Notes: a model not told the origin generated them from the sequence alone. DNA of 64,000 bases from an uncultured Sporosarcina sp. (GCA_947644645.1 CANSAF010000010.1:1-64000); one strand, 5' to 3'; shown: positions 1-9,567, numbered from the stretch's first letter. Translations and numbers: made by a program.

Positions 1-157
1 CATTTTTAAAGCGATTTTCTTTTTGAATGTTTTCTAGCGTTGCAGTGATTAACTGATGCTTTTCTGCATAAGCTTTTTCCTCTTTATATTATTCGATTTT
101 ATTTGCTTATGTTTCAGTTAGTTGTTGAATATATTGAGTCATATTTTGTTTTAGCAA
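1..157 (-). pseudogene. Broken hypothetical gene, 5' part, runs off the left edge
   Basis: Reading the minus strand, an AGGAG site precedes a TTG codon at 157 and a frame that stays coding-like (glutamine-, lysine- and glutamate-rich, probably helical) to the window edge. The frame is broken by two TAA codons at 107-109 and 89-91. Both would be CAA (Gln) with a single C-to-T change, which fits decay by nonsense mutation. I do not recognise the family, and only about 50 codons are visible. It could also be noncoding sequence; the case rests on the good ribosome binding site and the open frame after both stops. Confidence 0.35.
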
Positions 158-308
158 TTAAATCATTCTCCTTTTCTCAATAATTTTATCATACTTATTT
201 GTAATTCCTAATGAATTGATATTGAGAATGCGCATAAAGTTTAAGTGGGAATATTTCGCGGATTTGAAAGGGATATGTATGATTTTTTAAAATGGAGGGG
301 GAATATTG

Positions 309-1007
309 ATGAAGCCAGTAATTGGTATGACAGCAAGTGAAGATGGACAACAAACCTATGTGAAAGATACATATAGCAAGCGAATTATTGAAGCCGGAGG
401 ACTACCGGTGATTTTACCGAGTTTTTTAAAAGATGATATAAAATTACTTTTAAAGCGAATCGATGGACTTCTGTTAACAGGTGGGGGAGATCTTGATCCG
501 CTTTATTTTGATGAAGACCCACATCAAAATCTTGGTAACGTTACGCCTAGACGTGATGCTTTTGAAATTTCACTCGTAAAACATGCATTGAATATGAAGC
601 TACCGATTTTTGGTATTTGTCGCGGGATGCAAATTTTAAATGTTGCATCGGGCGGGAATTTGTATCAAGATATTTATAAACAGCGAAAGCAAATAAGTAT
701 CCAACATAGCCAAAAAGCGCCGACCGAGCACGCCTCACATTTAGTTCATATAGAAGAAGGAAGTTTATTAAGAAAAATAATGGGGACTGAAAAAATGCTT
801 GTGAATTCTTTTCATCATCAAGCGGTTAAAGTTGTTTCAGAACAATTTATCATTAGTGCGCGTGCCACTGATGGTATCATAGAAGCGATTGAAAGTGTGG
901 CAGAGCCTTTTGTAATAGGTGTACAATGGCATCCAGAAGCTTTAGTTGATCAATCTGCAGTTAAATTATTTGAACAGTTTATTAGAGAAAGTAGTGGAAG
1001 AAAATGA
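309..1007 (+). CDS. Gamma-glutamyl-gamma-aminobutyrate hydrolase-like class I amidotransferase (peptidase C26)
   Basis: A cytosolic glutamine amidotransferase-like hydrolase of the PuuD/C26 family, about 232 residues, the usual length. The nucleophile elbow FGICRGMQ (Cys near residue 104) and the late WHPEA motif (His/Glu of the triad) are both present, as is the early GLLLTGGGD loop. The family cleaves gamma-glutamyl bonds; the true substrate is unknown. A TTG at 306 is possible, but the GGAGGGGG site at 294-301 is better spaced for ATG at 309. Its stop overlaps the start of the next gene by four bases, so it is probably translationally coupled to the dipeptidase and both may act in gamma-glutamyl or wall-peptide turnover. 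Confidence 0.85.
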   Translation: MKPVIGMTASEDGQQTYVKDTYSKRIIEAGGLPVILPSFLKDDIKLLLKRIDGLLLTGGGDLDPLYFDEDPHQNLGNVTPRRDAFEISLVKHALNMKLPIFGICRGMQILNVASGGNLYQDIYKQRKQISIQHSQKAPTEHASHLVHIEEGSLLRKIMGTEKMLVNSFHHQAVKVVSEQFIISARATDGIIEAIESVAEPFVIGVQWHPEALVDQSAVKLFEQFIRESSGRK

Positions 1008-1927
1008 AGATTATTGATTTACATTGTGATGTTTTAATGAAGTTATATGATGCGAAAGGACAACTGGCATTTAAAGACGCGAAAGAACTCGATACAAATT
1101 ATGAAAAACTTGTAGAGGGGAAAGTTTTTGCACAGGCATTTGCGATTTTTATCGACCCACGTATTAATGCTGATGAGAAATTTCAAGCAGCACTCGATCA
1201 AATTTATTATTTTTATGAAGAAGTGCTTGGAAAGAATCCTCAAATGAAATTAATCAAAGAATGGGCGGATTTAAACAGTTTAAAAAATGGAGAAATCGGT
1301 GCATTTTTAACATTGGAAGGTGTCGATGCAATCGGCAATGATTTGAAAAAACTAACGATTTTATATGAGCTTGGCGTCCGTTCCATCGGGCTAACATGGA
1401 ATAACGCAAATCTAGCAGCAGACGGTGTAGGTGAAGCGAGAGGAGCTGGGCTTACGACGTTTGGAAAAGAAATTGTGCAATTTAATAACGCACGGAAAAT
1501 ATTTACAGACATATCTCATTTAAGTGAAAGCGCTTTTTGGGATGTTTATGAAGAAGCGAAATATTTAATCGCGAGTCATTCAAATGCAAAAGCGATTTGT
1601 AATCATCCAAGAAACTTGTCAGATCAACAAGCCGCGGCAATGTTTAATAGGAATAGTATGATTCATGTTGTTTATTATCCACAATTTGTGAAAAGTGAGG
1701 GGAATGTTAGTATTGATGACTTAATTCGCCATATTGATCATTTTTGTTCACTTGGTGGCGTTGAGCTTATCGGATTTGGATCAGATTTCGATGGGATTCC
1801 CGATAAAATTAATCGTTTAGAAGATGCGGCAATGCACCAAAATCTAATCAATGAATTGTTAAAGCGGTATTCAGAGGACGAGGTAAAAGGGTTTGCTTAT
1901 CAAAATTTCTTGAATCATTTGCCTTAG
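1004..1927 (+). CDS. Membrane dipeptidase-type metallopeptidase (peptidase M19)
   Basis: An M19 dipeptidase of 307 residues, the normal size for bacterial members. The metal-binding pattern is visible: HCD near residues 7-9, LTLEGVDA around 103-110, SHSNA in the middle (the second His) and FGSDFDG near 258. Members hydrolyse dipeptides, often with a D-residue at the C-terminal side. The ATG overlaps the stop of the C26 hydrolase, so the two form a two-gene operon. A perfect 13-bp hairpin follows the stop. Function at family level is secure; the substrate is not. Confidence 0.85.
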   Translation: MKIIDLHCDVLMKLYDAKGQLAFKDAKELDTNYEKLVEGKVFAQAFAIFIDPRINADEKFQAALDQIYYFYEEVLGKNPQMKLIKEWADLNSLKNGEIGAFLTLEGVDAIGNDLKKLTILYELGVRSIGLTWNNANLAADGVGEARGAGLTTFGKEIVQFNNARKIFTDISHLSESAFWDVYEEAKYLIASHSNAKAICNHPRNLSDQQAAAMFNRNSMIHVVYYPQFVKSEGNVSIDDLIRHIDHFCSLGGVELIGFGSDFDGIPDKINRLEDAAMHQNLINELLKRYSEDEVKGFAYQNFLNHLP

Positions 1928-1939
1928 TATATGATTTGG

Positions 1940-1974
1940 AAACTACCCAATCGATATTTGAGATTGGGTAGTTT
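1940..1974. terminator. Bidirectional intrinsic terminator
   Basis: A perfect 13-bp stem (1940-1952 with 1962-1974, AAACTACCCAATC arm) with a 9-nt loop lies between the convergent dipeptidase and gerC-like genes. T-rich tails exist on both strands, so it can end both transcripts. Confidence 0.85.
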
Positions 1975-1984
1975 TATAAAGATT

Positions 1985-3136
1985 TTAATCAATAGCACCG
2001 TGGCGAACAAGAATAATATCTAAATTATACTTTACATTAATATCTGGAAATTTTTCACGCCATTCATCATTCGTCAAATCTTTACCTTGTCTTGTTTTTC
2101 GATAATGGCGCCCATAGCCAAAGGGATCAGCCTCAAGTTCTTGAGTTTTCTTTAATAATTTGTCTAAATGATTTTCTAGGTTTTTTTTAACTTCTTTTTC
2201 TAGTAACTTTATTGATTTTTGGCTTTTAAAAGCAACTTCAGCCGTTTGTTCTACAAGACGAAGTTGTATTTTTATATCTGTTGTAAATTCTAAATTATTG
2301 ATATCCTTAAGCTTAGTCTTACTAGTGCTTTTAATAACATTTAGTCCGACTTCAAATTCGTCGACTTGTTGACCGTTCTCCTTGTATTCAGTTGATTCAG
2401 CGAAAGGTCCCATTGGAATACTTAATTCAAGTAATTGATCTTTCACTGTACGTTCCACCATATTCACTAAGGTAATTTCTTCTTGAGATAGTTCACCAAC
2501 TACTTTATCACCTTGGAAAAGTGCATTTTTGCTATGTTTTGGTACATCATTGACAATTTCGAATATCGGTAATATATTATCATGTCCTATATCATAATAA
2601 ACATGTAAAAAGTCTTGTAAAGTTTTACGAGGGATATTATGATCATTGGAATGATGCTCAATAATTCCATGTAAAAATTGTCCCACATCTGTAGAAATAT
2701 TTTCTTCCTCAATCATAAGAATTTCCTTGGCATTCGGGTGTGCAACGCCAATATACATTAAATCGGGTACTCGTGGGTCACGTGCTAAGGTATCCATAAA
2801 CGGAAGAAATCCTTTTTCAGCAATTACCTCTCCGAATAACATTAATTTAATTTTACCGGGAACTAATTTATAAATAGAACTCATTTCTGCATCTTTTACG
2901 GCACCTTTAATTGTTGTTCCTTTTCCAGATACAGTTTTTGTGTTTTCTTCCGCCTCGGTAGTAAATTGAAAAACAGCCATTGTTGTTTCAATCAAATTAC
3001 TTTCAGTTTCGCTTTCAGCTCCATCTACTCCTGCTGCATTAATAATGCCAATATTTTCAATTGCTTGCGTTTGTATGCAGCTAATCAGAAAGAAAGAGAT
3101 GAAAAGGAGCCAAACGATTTTAAGAATCTTTTTCAT
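1985..3136 (-). CDS. Ger(x)C family spore germination lipoprotein (GerAC-like)
   Basis: The C subunit of a GerA-type germinant receptor, 383 residues, the family norm. A lipoprotein signal peptide is clear: KK at the N-terminus, a hydrophobic stretch, and a lipobox ending LISC near residue 20. The rest is the alpha/beta Ger(x)C domain exposed on the outer face of the inner spore membrane. It is last in the A-B-C operon and its start overlaps the end of the B gene by 17 bases. AAGGAAGTG precedes the ATG. Which germinant is sensed cannot be told from sequence. Confidence 0.9.
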   Translation of the reverse strand: MKKILKIVWLLFISFFLISCIQTQAIENIGIINAAGVDGAESETESNLIETTMAVFQFTTEAEENTKTVSGKGTTIKGAVKDAEMSSIYKLVPGKIKLMLFGEVIAEKGFLPFMDTLARDPRVPDLMYIGVAHPNAKEILMIEEENISTDVGQFLHGIIEHHSNDHNIPRKTLQDFLHVYYDIGHDNILPIFEIVNDVPKHSKNALFQGDKVVGELSQEEITLVNMVERTVKDQLLELSIPMGPFAESTEYKENGQQVDEFEVGLNVIKSTSKTKLKDINNLEFTTDIKIQLRLVEQTAEVAFKSQKSIKLLEKEVKKNLENHLDKLLKKTQELEADPFGYGRHYRKTRQGKDLTNDEWREKFPDINVKYNLDIILVRHGAID

Positions 3137-4244
3137 TTTGCACTTCCTTTAGAGGCTTCCGCTTTGTTTTTAGAAGAACAAGAGGGAATAAAATAACTGG
3201 ATAAACGAAAACGAACCAAAATCCAATATCCCCAACAAAGTTAGTTACTTTTTGAATTTGTAAATCAGTTGTGATGAATAAACATAAGATTAGCAATAAG
3301 ATAGAACTTCCCAATAAGGATGCTTTTTGTTGGACTTGGAACAGCCTTTCCATACCATAAACAATTGCCCACATTAATAAAATAGATGTCGGGAGCACTA
3401 CAAGCATCCATTCGACAATAACAATATAATCGAAACGCTCCATAAATGAAAATTGTACAGATTTATACAAAGATAAAACAGGCCAAGACATAATACTAAT
3501 ATCATTTGGGCTAAAATAACCAATTGAAACGATAGTCGACACTAATAAGACAAATCCTGTAAAAGTTAAACCTAAATACACGGGCTTTTTAGCATTTTCT
3601 TTATTGTCGATAAAGGGGTATATATATAAGAGAATATTAAAGCCCAATAATGTAAAAGTAGTTGCTTTTGCTCCTTTTAGTAGATCAGTTAGAGAAGCTT
3701 CAAACATCGGAAGGAAATGTGTAACATCCATTCTTGTGATTGGGTCGTATATTAAAACAACAATCCAAAATGATAAAAAACTAAATAAAAAAACGACACC
3801 CACTACAATTCGAAGCCCTCCTAAAATACTGTAGCAAATAGGAATAAGCAGTAAAAAAGTCATCACTACAGTAGGCATAGAGGGAAAAAGAAAAATTTGT
3901 ACCACTTCAATATAAGTAATTAAAGTGGTAAGTAGCTGTATAAAGAAAAAAAGTATACAAACAATCCCCATAAATTTACCTAAAAAGTTCCCAAAGATAT
4001 GATGTTGAATCCCAAATATATCTGTATTTTCATAACGGGATAATATCGCAAACATGATAGCGGTGATGATAAGCGTACCAATGTAAGCAATGAGAATTGA
4101 TATCCAAGAATCTTGATGAGCATGTTCGGCAATATATCGGGGTGCGCCCAAAATACCGACCCCAATTTGGATCCCGATAATAATAAAGAATAAATAATGT
4201 GCTCGAATACGCTCACCAGGGGAGATGTTTAAATTAATTTTCAT
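3120..4244 (-). CDS. GerAB-type spore germination permease
   Basis: The B subunit of a germinant receptor, 374 residues with about ten hydrophobic helices, related to APC-type amino acid transporters. The N-terminal ISPGERIRAHY and the GVGILGAPRY glycine-rich first helix are typical of the family. This subunit is generally taken to bind the germinant in the inner spore membrane. It lies between the A and C genes, nine bases after the A gene, and overlaps the C gene. The set is complete and apparently functional. Confidence 0.92.
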   Translation of the reverse strand: MKINLNISPGERIRAHYLFFIIIGIQIGVGILGAPRYIAEHAHQDSWISILIAYIGTLIITAIMFAILSRYENTDIFGIQHHIFGNFLGKFMGIVCILFFFIQLLTTLITYIEVVQIFLFPSMPTVVMTFLLLIPICYSILGGLRIVVGVVFLFSFLSFWIVVLIYDPITRMDVTHFLPMFEASLTDLLKGAKATTFTLLGFNILLYIYPFIDNKENAKKPVYLGLTFTGFVLLVSTIVSIGYFSPNDISIMSWPVLSLYKSVQFSFMERFDYIVIVEWMLVVLPTSILLMWAIVYGMERLFQVQQKASLLGSSILLLILCLFITTDLQIQKVTNFVGDIGFWFVFVYPVILFPLVLLKTKRKPLKEVQNEKDS

Positions 4245-4253
4245 TTATTTCAC

Positions 4254-5744
4254 CTACTTTTTTATGTTTCGAATTTTTGAGGCATCTTGTTTAGAATATC
4301 GTTTATGCTGACGCGGACGGTACATAGAAGCACGTCTATAATTATGGCTAGGTGGCACGCGAAAAAATACTCTTTTAAAATCTTGTAAACGTAATGGATA
4401 GAGCGGTGCTAAATAAGGTCTTCCTAAAGATTCTGTTGTCAATAAGTGAATAACGAGTAAACAAACCCCAAATGTAAGTCCAATAAGTCCATATAATCCC
4501 GCTAATATAATCAATGGAAACCGAATGACACGAAATGATGTGCCTATTAAATAATTAGGTGTAGTAAAGGAAGCAAGCGCACTTGCTGCAACAATTATAA
4601 TTAGTACATTACTCGTAAGGCCTGCATCAACGGAAGCTTGTCCAATCACAATCCCACCGACAATTCCCATCGTTTGTCCGATTTTCGTAGGCAGTCTTGC
4701 TCCGGCTTCTCTTAATAGTTCAATCATCAGTTCTATTAACAAGGCTTCAATAATCGGTGGAAATGGCACGCCAGCTCGTGATTGCCCAATTGTTATTATC
4801 AAGTCAGATGGGACAAGTTCATAACGATAAGTGAGAATTGCAACGTATAAAGGCGTTAAAAATAAAGCTAAAGGAATTGAAACTAGCCTTAATATGCGCA
4901 AGGAGGTTGCTTGCAGCCATTCTAAATAAGTATCTTCTGTCGTTTCAAAAAAACTAAAGAAAGTTGACGGCCCGATAAAGGCGTTTGGACTATTTTCAAC
5001 CATTACACCGATTTTCCCTTCTTTAATGGTATAGGCCAAGTGTGCGGGTAGTTCTGTTAAATAAAATTGCGGAAATAGGCTATAAGTTGAATCCGAAATA
5101 TATTGTGATAAAGTTGTACTATCTTCCAGCTCTTCAACATCCACTTCTTCGATTCTTTGACGCATTGTGTTTACATCATCTTTATTGGCCACTGATTTTA
5201 AATAAATAATTCGCACTTCTCGCGGAATTGCATTTCCAACCATTATTTTTTCGATTACTAAATCAGCTGTGGGTAGAATTTGTCTCATGACATTCAAATT
5301 TGTTTTTAAAGACTCTGTGAAAGAAAGTTGCGGACCAATGATGACCGATTCTGTTTCAGATTTATCTAAACTGCGTTCTTCTTCTTGCATTAATGAATAA
5401 CAGATGACATTTTGTTCATCTTCGATATAAAGGTAAACGAAGCCTAAAATTATTTTATCTAGTATGTCATCTAAATTATTGGTGGAAGATCCATTTTCAA
5501 AAGGTAGTTCATTTAATAAAGCGTCTGCCGTCCAAGTTGTTTGACGCTCAAGTAAAGGGGACAGTAAATAACTGCCCAAATTATTTGAATCAATTAAATA
5601 CCGAATCCCAAAAACAGCAATTTTTTTATTTTGATGGTGATAAATAGAGAACATTAAATCTTCATCTGAATTATTTTCAAACTTACTTTTTATATATGAT
5701 TCAAGCTCTTCTACTTTCAAGGGAAATTTAATATCCTTGTCCAT
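4254..5744 (-). CDS. GerAA-type spore germination receptor subunit
   Basis: The A subunit of a germinant receptor, 496 residues. It has a hydrophilic N-terminal domain (about 1-290), a central run of membrane helices, and a basic cytosolic tail rich in RRAS and KRYSKQ-type segments. The VENSPNAFIGPSTFFSFFE segment and the PFPPIIEALLIELMIELLREA segment are hallmarks of the family. First gene of the A-B-C operon, with AGGAGGC before the ATG. A CATACTT at 5775-5781 (minus strand) resembles a sigma-G -10 element, in keeping with forespore expression, but I see no good -35. Confidence 0.92.
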   Translation of the reverse strand: MDKDIKFPLKVEELESYIKSKFENNSDEDLMFSIYHHQNKKIAVFGIRYLIDSNNLGSYLLSPLLERQTTWTADALLNELPFENGSSTNNLDDILDKIILGFVYLYIEDEQNVICYSLMQEEERSLDKSETESVIIGPQLSFTESLKTNLNVMRQILPTADLVIEKIMVGNAIPREVRIIYLKSVANKDDVNTMRQRIEEVDVEELEDSTTLSQYISDSTYSLFPQFYLTELPAHLAYTIKEGKIGVMVENSPNAFIGPSTFFSFFETTEDTYLEWLQATSLRILRLVSIPLALFLTPLYVAILTYRYELVPSDLIITIGQSRAGVPFPPIIEALLIELMIELLREAGARLPTKIGQTMGIVGGIVIGQASVDAGLTSNVLIIIVAASALASFTTPNYLIGTSFRVIRFPLIILAGLYGLIGLTFGVCLLVIHLLTTESLGRPYLAPLYPLRLQDFKRVFFRVPPSHNYRRASMYRPRQHKRYSKQDASKIRNIKK

Positions 5745-5977
5745 GTTTGCCTCCTGTAAAGTAGCGATTGATTAAAGTATGGGATAAAGAAGGAGAATTT
5801 ATAAGTAAAGATTTATATTTTATTATCATAGGGGAATCATTGCTCAATACATAAGTAAAAAATCAGTAGTTTAAATCACATAAAGAGAAAAAACAAAAGT
5901 AGGGGAAAGCCTTAAGAAAGTTGGTAAGTTTTAATCAGCTATCATACTGTTTGGTTTAAAGAGTTAAGAAAATAACT
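5745..5977. other. Intergenic region upstream of the germination operon
   Basis: About 230 bases between the gerA-type gene and the catalase terminator. It should hold the germination operon promoter. Apart from the weak sigma-G-like -10 at 5775-5781 on the minus strand I see no gene, hairpin or repeat. Confidence 0.5.
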
Positions 5978-6016
5978 AAAAAAAAACGCAACAGTGAAAT
6001 TGACAACACTGTTGCG
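5978..6016 (-). terminator. Terminator of the catalase gene
   Basis: A perfect 10-bp stem CGCAACAGTG (5987-5996 with 6007-6016) and, on the minus strand, a run of about nine T residues. It sits about 100 bases past the catalase stop. Confidence 0.85.
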
Positions 6017-6116
6017 GAGAAAACTATAGAATTCGCGATAAATGGAACTAGCTAGATGATTTTATTCAAGCACTGTAAAGATGACAGCTATTTAAAGTTT
6101 AACTTCCAGAAAATAC

Positions 6117-8183
6117 TTATGTTCGATCCCAGAAGCGTTGATGTGCGATTGCGGCAACTAGATCTTCACCGAAATTAGTATTATTTTCAGCGAAGACGAC
6201 CCCTGCTAAATTATTATTTTCGGTTGCGTGAATAAAAGATTGACCCTTTTTTGAAACACCAATCGGTTTATAATGTTTATAAGCGACGTTTATAAAATCT
6301 GTTACGTCAGCATTGAATTTTGCTTGGTTTTTAACATTTCCACCGACAACATAGAGTGAATCGAGTAAATAAGGACTTGTTGTGAGGAAAGTATCATCAA
6401 CTTCTAATGTTGTGCCGTCATCTCCTGTAACGATGCCAAGCATTTCACTCACAATGACGACGAAAACGCCGTATTCCTCTAAAATTTTGATGGTGTTTTT
6501 TACTTCATTTGCATTAAAATCATTGCCGACTAAAACGCCAACTTTTAATGAGTAGGCATATTTCGGCGTACTTGCCTGACTGAGTGATGGATAACTAGTG
6601 TTGACTGGTACATTTGTGCCGCTTGGTCGCTTTACGCCGACATTATCTGCAACAATATGTGCCAACTCTCGGTCAACATTTACTAACATATCTGCACATT
6701 GTTGGCGAACAGATTCGCTTTTTACGCTACCAATTTGAAAATTAAGCGCTTCAATCATATGTTGCTTTTCTATTGTTGTTAAGCTATTCCAAAATATTCT
6801 AGGTTGTGTATAAAAGTCATTGATGGCTTTGCCGCTTCGCTCTCGTGTGACATGCCCTTCAACTTTTGTCGGATAATGTTCGTAACCGCCTTCTTCTGGT
6901 GGCGTCGTATAAGGTGTATTATCAGTCAATGAGTTTTTGTGATAACTTGTTTCGTCTACATCAATTCGCTCACGCATGAACCCTTTTCTTTGGTTATTAT
7001 GAAAAGGGCAGACGGGCCTATTGATCGGTAAGTTTTGGAAATTCGCACTCCCAAGTCGGTGATATTGTGCTGTTTGATAAGCGAGTAATCTACCTTGGAG
7101 GACAGGGTCATTTGAGAAATCAATGCCGGGTACAACATTACCTGGATTAAATGCAGCCTGTTCAATTTCCGCAAATTCATTGTCAACATTACGATTTAAA
7201 GTCATTTTTCCGATTGCTTTCACGGGAATCAATTCTTCCGGCCAAAATTTTGTAGAATCCAGAATATCAAAATCATATTTGAATTCATCTTTTTGGGGGA
7301 TTAATTGAACGCCTAATTCATATTCTGGACATGCGCCTTTATCAATCGCTTCCCTTAAATCTCGACGATGGAAATCTGGATCGATGCCGCCAATTTTTTG
7401 CGCTTCATCTTGAAGTATTGAATGTGAACCAAGCACCGGTTTCCAAACAAATCGTACAAAAGTTGCGACGCCTTGTTCGTTGACAAATAAGTACGTGTTG
7501 ACGGACCAAGATTCCATCATGCGATAACTTCTTAAAATTCCCCGGTCAGACATAACCCATAATGTCATATGCAATGCTTCTTGGTTGTTGGCAACATAAT
7601 CCCAAAAAGTATCATGATTTCCAGCTGCTTGCGGCATACCCGTGCGCGGTTCGGGTTGATAAGCGTGAATCACATCAGGAAACTTCATCGCATCTTGGTT
7701 GATTAAAACTGGAAATGCAATGGTTGTTAGGTCGTAGTTTCCTTCTTCTGTATAAAATTTGACGCCTAAACAACGTAAATCCCTTGCAGTATCTTTTGAA
7801 CCTTTGCTTCCTTGTACGGTAGAAAAACGAACAAATAAAGGTGTCTGTTTTCCAGCTTCCTGTAAAAATCCAGCTTTTGTAAATTCTTTCATCGATTCAT
7901 AACACTCAAAAACACCATGTGCGCCGTAACCTCTCGCATGAACTTTTCTTTCAGGAATTTCTTCGTGGACAAAATGTGTGATTTTTTCAAAAAACTGAAC
8001 ATCCTCCATCACGCCAGGTCCACGGTCTCCAGCTGTTAAAATTCTTTCATCATCCGAAACTTTTCTCGACTGATTTGTCGTTAACGGATGCCCCGCATTT
8101 CTAACACGAAACTTTTCTAATTGTTCATTTTTACTATTCGCATTGACTCTTTTTTGATTTTCTGATGATGAAGATTCAGTCAA
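6117..8183 (-). CDS. katE: Large-subunit (clade 2, HPII-type) catalase
   Basis: Breaks down hydrogen peroxide with haem. I place the start at a TTG at 8183: GGGGTGA lies just upstream, and the resulting 688 residues match the length of the Bacillus subtilis KatE family, whereas the longest frame adds 46 residues unlike any catalase N-terminus. The catalytic His is in VHARGYGAHG, the distal Asn follows in the catalase core, and the proximal Tyr lies in the RLLAYQTAQYHRLG segment. The C-terminal 150 residues (KVGVLVGNDFNANE onward) form the flavodoxin/DJ-1-like domain found only in large catalases. Probably a stationary-phase or spore-related enzyme. It has its own terminator and a palindrome over its likely promoter. 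Confidence 0.93.
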   Translation of the reverse strand: MTESSSSENQKRVNANSKNEQLEKFRVRNAGHPLTTNQSRKVSDDERILTAGDRGPGVMEDVQFFEKITHFVHEEIPERKVHARGYGAHGVFECYESMKEFTKAGFLQEAGKQTPLFVRFSTVQGSKGSKDTARDLRCLGVKFYTEEGNYDLTTIAFPVLINQDAMKFPDVIHAYQPEPRTGMPQAAGNHDTFWDYVANNQEALHMTLWVMSDRGILRSYRMMESWSVNTYLFVNEQGVATFVRFVWKPVLGSHSILQDEAQKIGGIDPDFHRRDLREAIDKGACPEYELGVQLIPQKDEFKYDFDILDSTKFWPEELIPVKAIGKMTLNRNVDNEFAEIEQAAFNPGNVVPGIDFSNDPVLQGRLLAYQTAQYHRLGSANFQNLPINRPVCPFHNNQRKGFMRERIDVDETSYHKNSLTDNTPYTTPPEEGGYEHYPTKVEGHVTRERSGKAINDFYTQPRIFWNSLTTIEKQHMIEALNFQIGSVKSESVRQQCADMLVNVDRELAHIVADNVGVKRPSGTNVPVNTSYPSLSQASTPKYAYSLKVGVLVGNDFNANEVKNTIKILEEYGVFVVIVSEMLGIVTGDDGTTLEVDDTFLTTSPYLLDSLYVVGGNVKNQAKFNADVTDFINVAYKHYKPIGVSKKGQSFIHATENNNLAGVVFAENNTNFGEDLVAAIAHQRFWDRT

Positions 8184-8246
8184 ATAAATCACCCCGTTAT
8201 TTATTTTCTTGCCAATCCAAGAATCTGTAGAAATTGTGATGAATCG

Positions 8247-8261
8247 TTGCATTATATGCAA
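8247..8261. promoter_or_regulatory. Palindrome over a TATAAT-like -10 upstream of katE
   Basis: An inverted repeat TTGCAT-TAT-ATGCAA lies about 64 bases before the proposed catalase TTG. On the minus strand it contains TATAAT at 8256-8251. No clear -35 is visible. A regulator binding here would block the promoter. It is not a PerR-type box as I know it. Confidence 0.4.
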
Positions 8262-8355
8262 TGGGTGTTTAACTAGTTCCTGTTTTTGAAGGATGAATGA
8301 CTTTATAAATTTGGAGAACAATAATTTATATACGAGTAAGGGAGTGTGAAAATAA

Positions 8356-9210
8356 TTGAAAGACCATTTATCATATGGAAAGGATTATAAATATATTCCC
8401 GCCACTTCAATTGAAAGTGGTGTTGGAACGGAAGTCTTGCCAGATCTTTATAGTTTTACTGTACAAATTGTCAATATTATTATGGTAGGACATTCAAATC
8501 AAAAAGAATTTGTACTAATTGATACGGGGACACCATTTTCAGCAAAGAAAATTATAGAAGAGGCAGAAAATCGTTTTGGTGAAAATTGTCGACCGAAAGC
8601 AATTATTTTAACGCATGGGCATTTTGATCATGTCGGTTCTGTTATTGAGCTTGTGCAGCATTGGGATGTAGATGTTTACGCACATGAATTGGAGTTACCT
8701 TTTTTAACTGGAAAAAAAGATTATCCGCTACCAGATTCAACTGTAGAAGGGGGGATGGTTTCGAAAATGTCCGCTATGTTTCCCAATGAAGCCATCAATC
8801 TTGGGAATCGTGTGAAATCGCTTCCGGCGGATGGTTCTGTTCCTCACCTATCCGAATTCAAATGGATACATACACCTGGGCATTCTCCAGGACATGTGTC
8901 TTTATTTAGAGAAGAGGACAGCGCTTTAATTGCTGGAGACGCTTTTATTACAGTTAAACAGGAATATTTATATAAAGTATTTATGCAGGAATTAGAAATT
9001 AGTGGTCCACCGCGGTATTTAACGACAGATTGGGAAGCATCTAAAATATCTGTGGAGAAATTAGAAGCACTAAAACCCTCTGTCGCAATTACAGGACATG
9101 GTTTACCGATTTCTGGTGAAACATTAACGGGGTATTTAAAAGAGCTAGTGGAGAATTTCGATGAAATTGCTGTTCCAGATTATGGAAAGTTTATTGAAAA
9201 AAGTGAGTGA
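8356..9210 (+). CDS. MBL-fold metallo-hydrolase
   Basis: A metallo-beta-lactamase fold hydrolase, 284 residues. Metal ligands are present: THGHFDHVGS near residue 92, HTPGHSPGHVS around 173 and a late ITGHG His. It resembles the glyoxalase II/YflN-type group of single-domain hydrolases, but the substrate is unknown. The TTG at 8356 follows GGAGTG with a 9-nt gap. Divergent from katE, sharing the 170-bp promoter region, and followed by its own terminator. Confidence 0.85.
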   Translation: MKDHLSYGKDYKYIPATSIESGVGTEVLPDLYSFTVQIVNIIMVGHSNQKEFVLIDTGTPFSAKKIIEEAENRFGENCRPKAIILTHGHFDHVGSVIELVQHWDVDVYAHELELPFLTGKKDYPLPDSTVEGGMVSKMSAMFPNEAINLGNRVKSLPADGSVPHLSEFKWIHTPGHSPGHVSLFREEDSALIAGDAFITVKQEYLYKVFMQELEISGPPRYLTTDWEASKISVEKLEALKPSVAITGHGLPISGETLTGYLKELVENFDEIAVPDYGKFIEKSE

Positions 9211-9236
9211 AAATATTCGATTATAGGCTGAAAAAT

Positions 9237-9275
9237 AAGGGTTGTCCAGAAAAATGAAGTTTCCGGACAACCCTT
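9237..9275. terminator. Intrinsic terminator after the MBL hydrolase
   Basis: An 11-bp stem (AAGGGTTGTCC, 9237-9247 with 9265-9275) with a 17-nt loop and T-rich flank. It also lies downstream of the convergent DUF3006 gene and may serve both. Confidence 0.8.
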
Positions 9276-9300
9276 TAATTTGTTTAGCAGATGAATATCA

Positions 9301-9564
9301 TTAACGTTTTTTAAATCGACTTTTCTTTCTTGATTGTAGACGTTTTAAGCGATTTTGAATGTCATTTTCCATTTGTTTTGTTTTAGCTTCGTCTAGCTCG
9401 ATGGAGGTGATTTCTTCGTCTTGAAGCATAATTAAAAACCAATTACCAGGCTCGCTTCCTGCTGGAAGTAAAGAAGTAGGTAGTAAAATGTCTTTTTGAA
9501 TACTTTCTACAAGTAAAACGGCTTGGTCATTATTTGCAATGCGATCAAAATAAGCTGAATACAT
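9301..9564 (-). CDS. DUF3006-like small protein
   Basis: An 87-residue cytosolic protein with a beta-rich first half (starting MYSAYFDRI) and a basic tail ending KKSRFKKR. The pattern fits DUF3006 proteins, which usually sit beside secreted ComEC-like MBL hydrolases, as here: the gene starts three bases after the hydrolase stop. Function unknown. The linkage suggests an accessory role to the upstream enzyme. Confidence 0.65.
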   Translation of the reverse strand: MYSAYFDRIANNDQAVLLVESIQKDILLPTSLLPAGSEPGNWFLIMLQDEEITSIELDEAKTKQMENDIQNRLKRLQSRKKSRFKKR

Positions 9565-9567
9565 TAT

